Shown here in pieces: positions 7,234 through 9,387 of a stretch of DNA of 9,387 nucleotides (position 1 is the stretch's first letter; each line of letters starts with the position of its first letter). The notes beneath the pieces were generated by a model. That model made no database searches. It was not told the DNA's origin and was given only the letters and a program-made list of their open reading frames with translations. Both the position numbers and the translations under genes were made by a program. The stretch is from Bacteroidales bacterium (GTDB taxonomy: Bacteria; Bacteroidota; Bacteroidia; Bacteroidales; JAADJA01), in the NCBI GenBank assembly GCA_021106665.1, contig JAIOTR010000168.1, forward strand, positions 1-9,387. The letters are read 5' to 3'.

Positions 7234-7241
7234 CAAAGTTA
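7234..7241 (-). promoter_or_regulatory. Candidate -7 element for the two CxxCH genes
   Basis: The minus strand reads TAACTTTG, the same octamer as before the Nif3 gene, 59 bases upstream of the ATG at 7174. The -33 position shows only TTTC. It lies directly after the stop codon of the upstream hypothetical gene, so the CxxCH pair could be transcribed independently or by read-through. Confidence 0.35.
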
Positions 7242-7248
7242 ATGGAAT

Positions 7249-7740
7249 TTATTCTGTGAAATCGAGGATCTTTACCCTCCATTTTTTGTTGTCGATTTTA
7301 CACCTGCGCGTAGTAAGTGGGGTTAGTGCTATGCCGGCAACTATCAGGCTTCCGCTTATAATCAGGGTTTCTTTCGGAATGATCGGGCTATCATCATTAA
7401 TTAATCCGTTTAGCATACTAATTAATAAGTAAGGTCCACCGGCGGCAAAAAATAAAGTTTGCAAAAAAGAAAACCCCCATCGTTTCTTATATATTAAAGC
7501 CACGTCATTCAGTAAAATTTCATTGGCATAATCAATAATAATGCTACTATCTCTAATAAAAGTTATGGTGCCTTTTATGATTGTATCCGATGCATGAGTT
7601 TTTATTTTGATTTTGCTGTTTTGGTAATATTTGTAATTTTTAATGGTGCCGGGTTTTTCCAGAATAAAAATATTTTGAGAAAATGAAATGCCAAAGAAAA
7701 TAGAGAGGAGAATTATAAGAGATATTCTATTAACTGGCAT
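7249..7740 (-). CDS. Exported membrane protein of unknown function
   Basis: This 163-residue protein begins at the ATG at 7740-7738. A TTG at 7803 would give a longer frame, but the signal sequence MPVNRISLIILLSIFFGISFSQ starts exactly at the internal ATG and ends in a plausible cleavage site after SFSQ. Next comes a soluble, beta-rich stretch (residues 23-85; KPGTIKNYKYYQNSKIKIK, then RDSSIIIDYANEILLNDVAL) that looks like a small beta-barrel or SH3-like fold, then two probable membrane helices at about 91-112 and 124-142 and a basic tail (RRCKIDNKKWRVK). Unnamed proteins with this 'KPG..K..Y..G..I.... LLNDVA' pattern are, to my recollection, common in Bacteroidota, but I know no assigned function. 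It is 74 bp upstream of the CxxCH pair on the same strand and divergent from the TlpA-like gene. Confidence 0.78.
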   Translation of the reverse strand: MPVNRISLIILLSIFFGISFSQNIFILEKPGTIKNYKYYQNSKIKIKTHASDTIIKGTITFIRDSSIIIDYANEILLNDVALIYKKRWGFSFLQTLFFAAGGPYLLISMLNGLINDDSPIIPKETLIISGSLIVAGIALTPLTTRRCKIDNKKWRVKILDFTE

Positions 7741-7827
7741 AATGTTGATTTTGTTTGTCGAAAATAGATAAAAATTGCTTTCGTTGCTGATTTTAATATT
7801 CAATTAAATCATAAATGGCACATTTTG

Positions 7828-7835
7828 TATTTTTG
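7828..7835 (+). promoter_or_regulatory. Candidate -7 element for the TlpA-like lipoprotein gene
   Basis: TATTTTTG matches TAnnTTTG exactly and lies 17 bases before the ATG at 7853. No TTG or TTTG is present at the expected -33 distance, so the promoter is only half supported. Confidence 0.38.
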
Positions 7836-7852
7836 TCACGAATTGGAAGTTT

Positions 7853-9013
7853 ATGTTTAGGAATTTTATCTTCATTCTATTTTTGGCGATAATTGCCTGC
7901 TCCTCCGAAAAAAAATCAGGGACTATTCATATATTGGGTCAATTACCTAAACATTCCGGTGAATATATTTTTCTGGAAGAACTGGATGTAAGGAAATCCA
8001 ATTTGATTGATTCCGCAGAAATTGATAGGGATGGAGCATTTGATTTCGAAGTGGATATTGAAGATGCAGGTTTCTATGTTTTAAGGACGACCAGGGAAAA
8101 CTATATATTATTATTGGTTGAGAAAGAAGAAAATGTTGAGATAAATTCAGGCGAGGCTTTATTTGAGAATGGATGTATGATTGAAGGCTCTGCTGGCTCT
8201 AAGTTTTTAATGGATTTTGAAAAATTCATGAAGAATCAGAAAATGATAGTGGATTCTTTAGCTATCGTTTTTCAAGAAAGCCGGGGATTGGAAAATTTCC
8301 TTGAAATAAAGCAGGATCTTGATTCTGTTTATATGAATGTGTTTGAAGCTCAAAGGGAATATGTTATAAATTTCATTGAACAAAATTCCGGTTCATTAGC
8401 GTCACTTATTGTTTTGAATCGAAAACTTGGAAATAACGTAGTTTTGGATGAGGTGGAGGATTTTATTTATTTCCACAAAATTGACAGTGCACTGATGGTT
8501 AATCATCCGGAGAATAAACATACCATTGATCATCACAAGAGGGTAGAGGAAATCAGGGGTGACAAATTTGAGCGTTTTTATGCAGATAAGAAATTGGAAC
8601 CTGGCAACAAAGCGCCAAATATTGTTTTGAAAGATACAAGCGGACAGTTTATTTCATTGAAAGACCTTTCAGGACAAAAGGTATTAATATATTTCTGGGC
8701 AGGCTGGAATGCAAAGTCAAGGCAGGATAACCGTAAACTTGTTTCGTTATATCCAAAATTCAAAGAAAGTAATATGGAGATTCTGGGTGTTTCGTTGGAT
8801 GAAAATGAAAAAGTCTGGAAGGGTGCATTAAACCTGGACAGATTGCCGTGGATCAATGGAAGTGAGTTGAAAGGATTGGATTCGAAGGTGAAGAAAGAAT
8901 ACAATTTAGCAGAAGAACTCCCGTATTATTATATTGTAGATGAAAACAGGAAAATTCTTTATCGGGATAAAGACTTGAATTCTGTTCTTAATAAGATTGA
9001 TGAATTAATTTAA
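7853..9013 (+). CDS. DUF4369/TlpA-like thioredoxin-fold lipoprotein lacking the CxxC active site
   Basis: This 386-residue lipoprotein has signal MFRNFIFILFLAIIAC with lipobox IIAC and the acylated Cys at residue 16. Residues about 24-115 resemble the beta-rich DUF4369 domain found before TlpA domains in Bacteroidota, and about 120-245 form a helical linker. Residues about 248-386 are a TlpA/AhpC-TSA-type thioredoxin fold: GNKAPNIVLKDTSG, then SLKDLSGQKVLIYFWAGW, GVSLDE, LPWING and LPYYYIVDE with the probable cis-Pro P357. Relatives normally read FWAxWCxPC; here the site is WNAKS (285-289), with N286 (AAT, 8708-8710) and S289 (TCA, 8717-8719) in place of both cysteines. Thiol-disulfide exchange is therefore unlikely, and a binding, scaffold or chaperone role is inferred. 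The frame is intact, so it does not look like a pseudogene. It stands alone between divergent and downstream genes, followed by a repeat element. Confidence 0.88.
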   Translation: MFRNFIFILFLAIIACSSEKKSGTIHILGQLPKHSGEYIFLEELDVRKSNLIDSAEIDRDGAFDFEVDIEDAGFYVLRTTRENYILLLVEKEENVEINSGEALFENGCMIEGSAGSKFLMDFEKFMKNQKMIVDSLAIVFQESRGLENFLEIKQDLDSVYMNVFEAQREYVINFIEQNSGSLASLIVLNRKLGNNVVLDEVEDFIYFHKIDSALMVNHPENKHTIDHHKRVEEIRGDKFERFYADKKLEPGNKAPNIVLKDTSGQFISLKDLSGQKVLIYFWAGWNAKSRQDNRKLVSLYPKFKESNMEILGVSLDENEKVWKGALNLDRLPWINGSELKGLDSKVKKEYNLAEELPYYYIVDENRKILYRDKDLNSVLNKIDELI

Positions 9014-9029
9014 TAGATTTGCATAAGAT

Positions 9030-9123
9030 AGTGCCTTAAGTGAGCTAAAGTTTGGAGTATTTAAAGTTGAAAAATTAATTTAACATACTTTAGGCACTCT
9101 ATGCACTCTGAACTTTAGGCACT
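9030..9123 (+). repeat. Intergenic repeat element with inverted and direct copies of ACTTTAGGCACT
   Basis: ACTTTAGGCACT occurs at 9087-9098 and again at 9112-9123, 25 bp apart, with a short partial copy TGCACT (9102-9107) between them. Its reverse complement, with one mismatch, stands at 9030-9041 (AGTGCCTTAAGT). CTAAAGTT at 9045-9052 also pairs perfectly with AACTTTAG at 9111-9118, and the centre contains the perfect palindrome AAATTAATTT (9072-9081). The whole block can fold into an imperfect long hairpin between the TlpA-like gene and lpxH. It may be a dispersed Bacteroidota intergenic repeat and may also act as a terminator; neither is shown here. Confidence 0.65.
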
Positions 9124-9143
9124 TATAAAACTAATTACTTATT

Positions 9144-9387
9144 TTGACTGTATTATCACCAAATAAAAAAATTTATTTCATTTCCGATTGTCATTTCGGT
9201 GTGCCCACTAAAGAAAAAAGCCTGCAAAGAGAGAGACTTTTTATAAACTGGTTGGATGAAGTAAAAGCAGATGCACAAGAAATTTATATCATGGGCGATC
9301 TTTTTGAATTTTGGTATGAATACAAAACAGTTATTCAAAAAGGATATGTGAGACTTTTCGGAAAACTGGCTGAGATCACCGATGCAG
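9144..9387 (+). CDS. lpxH: UDP-2,3-diacylglucosamine diphosphatase (3' end missing)
   Basis: The first 81 residues of LpxH are present, and the gene continues beyond the right edge. LpxH hydrolyses UDP-2,3-diacylglucosamine to lipid X and UMP at the inner membrane, in the same lipid A pathway as LpxK. Seen: KKIYFISDCHFGVPTKEKS with metal ligands D15 and H17 of the calcineurin-like phosphoesterase motif, and IYIMGDLFEFWYEYK with D52 of the GD motif, followed by KGYVRLFGKLAEITDA. These are characteristic of Bacteroidota LpxH. No ATG is available: a TAA at 9132-9134 closes the frame, and the only conventional start before the conserved part is TTG at 9144, giving MTVLSPNKKIYFIS. The start therefore rests on absence of alternatives. 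The metal ligands contributed by the C-terminal half cannot be checked. Confidence 0.9.
   Translation, partial: MTVLSPNKKIYFISDCHFGVPTKEKSLQRERLFINWLDEVKADAQEIYIMGDLFEFWYEYKTVIQKGYVRLFGKLAEITDA

Noticed and set aside
7175..7282. Longer N-terminus for the 137-residue CxxCH protein
   Set aside because: The signal sequence begins at the ATG at 7174; the extension would be polar sequence overlapping the upstream gene.
8578..8904. Minus-strand 108-codon frame
   Set aside because: Antisense to the thioredoxin-fold domain of the TlpA-like gene.
9156..9338. Minus-strand 60-codon frame
   Set aside because: Antisense to the conserved start of lpxH.
1..9387. CRISPR array, defence island, prophage or insertion sequence
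   Set aside because: No regularly spaced direct repeats with variable spacers, no transposase, integrase or nuclease-type genes were found; nearly all coding sequence is assigned to housekeeping or envelope genes.

Overview
The window looks like a chromosomal stretch from a member of the Bacteroidota (Bacteroidetes). The reasons are the AT-rich composition, a C-terminal type IX secretion (T9SS) sorting domain on the largest protein, several matches to the Bacteroidota -7 promoter motif TAnnTTTG, no obvious Shine-Dalgarno sequences, and two genes for lipid A synthesis (a Gram-negative envelope). A DUF4369/TlpA-type lipoprotein and small CxxCH 'haem-binding domain' proteins also fit this phylum. 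The order within the phylum cannot be fixed from this sequence.

Left part (1-4300, all minus strand). A C4-type zinc-ribbon coiled-coil protein runs off the left edge. Its gene sits 11 bp downstream of a Nif3-family dinuclear-metal protein gene, and the two probably form one operon with a promoter just upstream of the Nif3 gene. Upstream of them is a large secreted protein built from about 13-14 LVIVD-type beta-propeller repeats with a T9SS tail.

Middle (4383-6240, plus strand). lpxK (GTG start) overlaps by 50 bp the start of a trimeric-type purine nucleoside phosphorylase gene. The pair is transcribed divergently from the LVIVD gene.

Right part (6289-9387). On the minus strand lie two adjacent small membrane-anchored or exported proteins, each with one CxxCH haem-attachment motif, preceded by a conserved-looking membrane protein of unknown function. 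Divergent from these is a plus-strand lipoprotein with an N-terminal DUF4369-like domain and a C-terminal TlpA/thioredoxin-like domain in which both redox cysteines are replaced. An intergenic element with inverted and direct repeats follows. The 5' part of lpxH (TTG start) runs off the right edge.

Overall this is mostly housekeeping and envelope biology: lipid A synthesis (lpxK, lpxH), purine salvage, a Nif3/zinc-ribbon pair, and exported haem and thioredoxin-like proteins. I saw no tRNA, rRNA, CRISPR array, transposase, phage gene or defence system. The points most worth a second look are the lysine-rich 48-bp repeats at the front of the zinc-ribbon gene, the cysteine-less TlpA protein, the Asn-to-Asp change at the base-recognition position of the phosphorylase, the intergenic repeat element, and the non-ATG starts of both lipid A genes.
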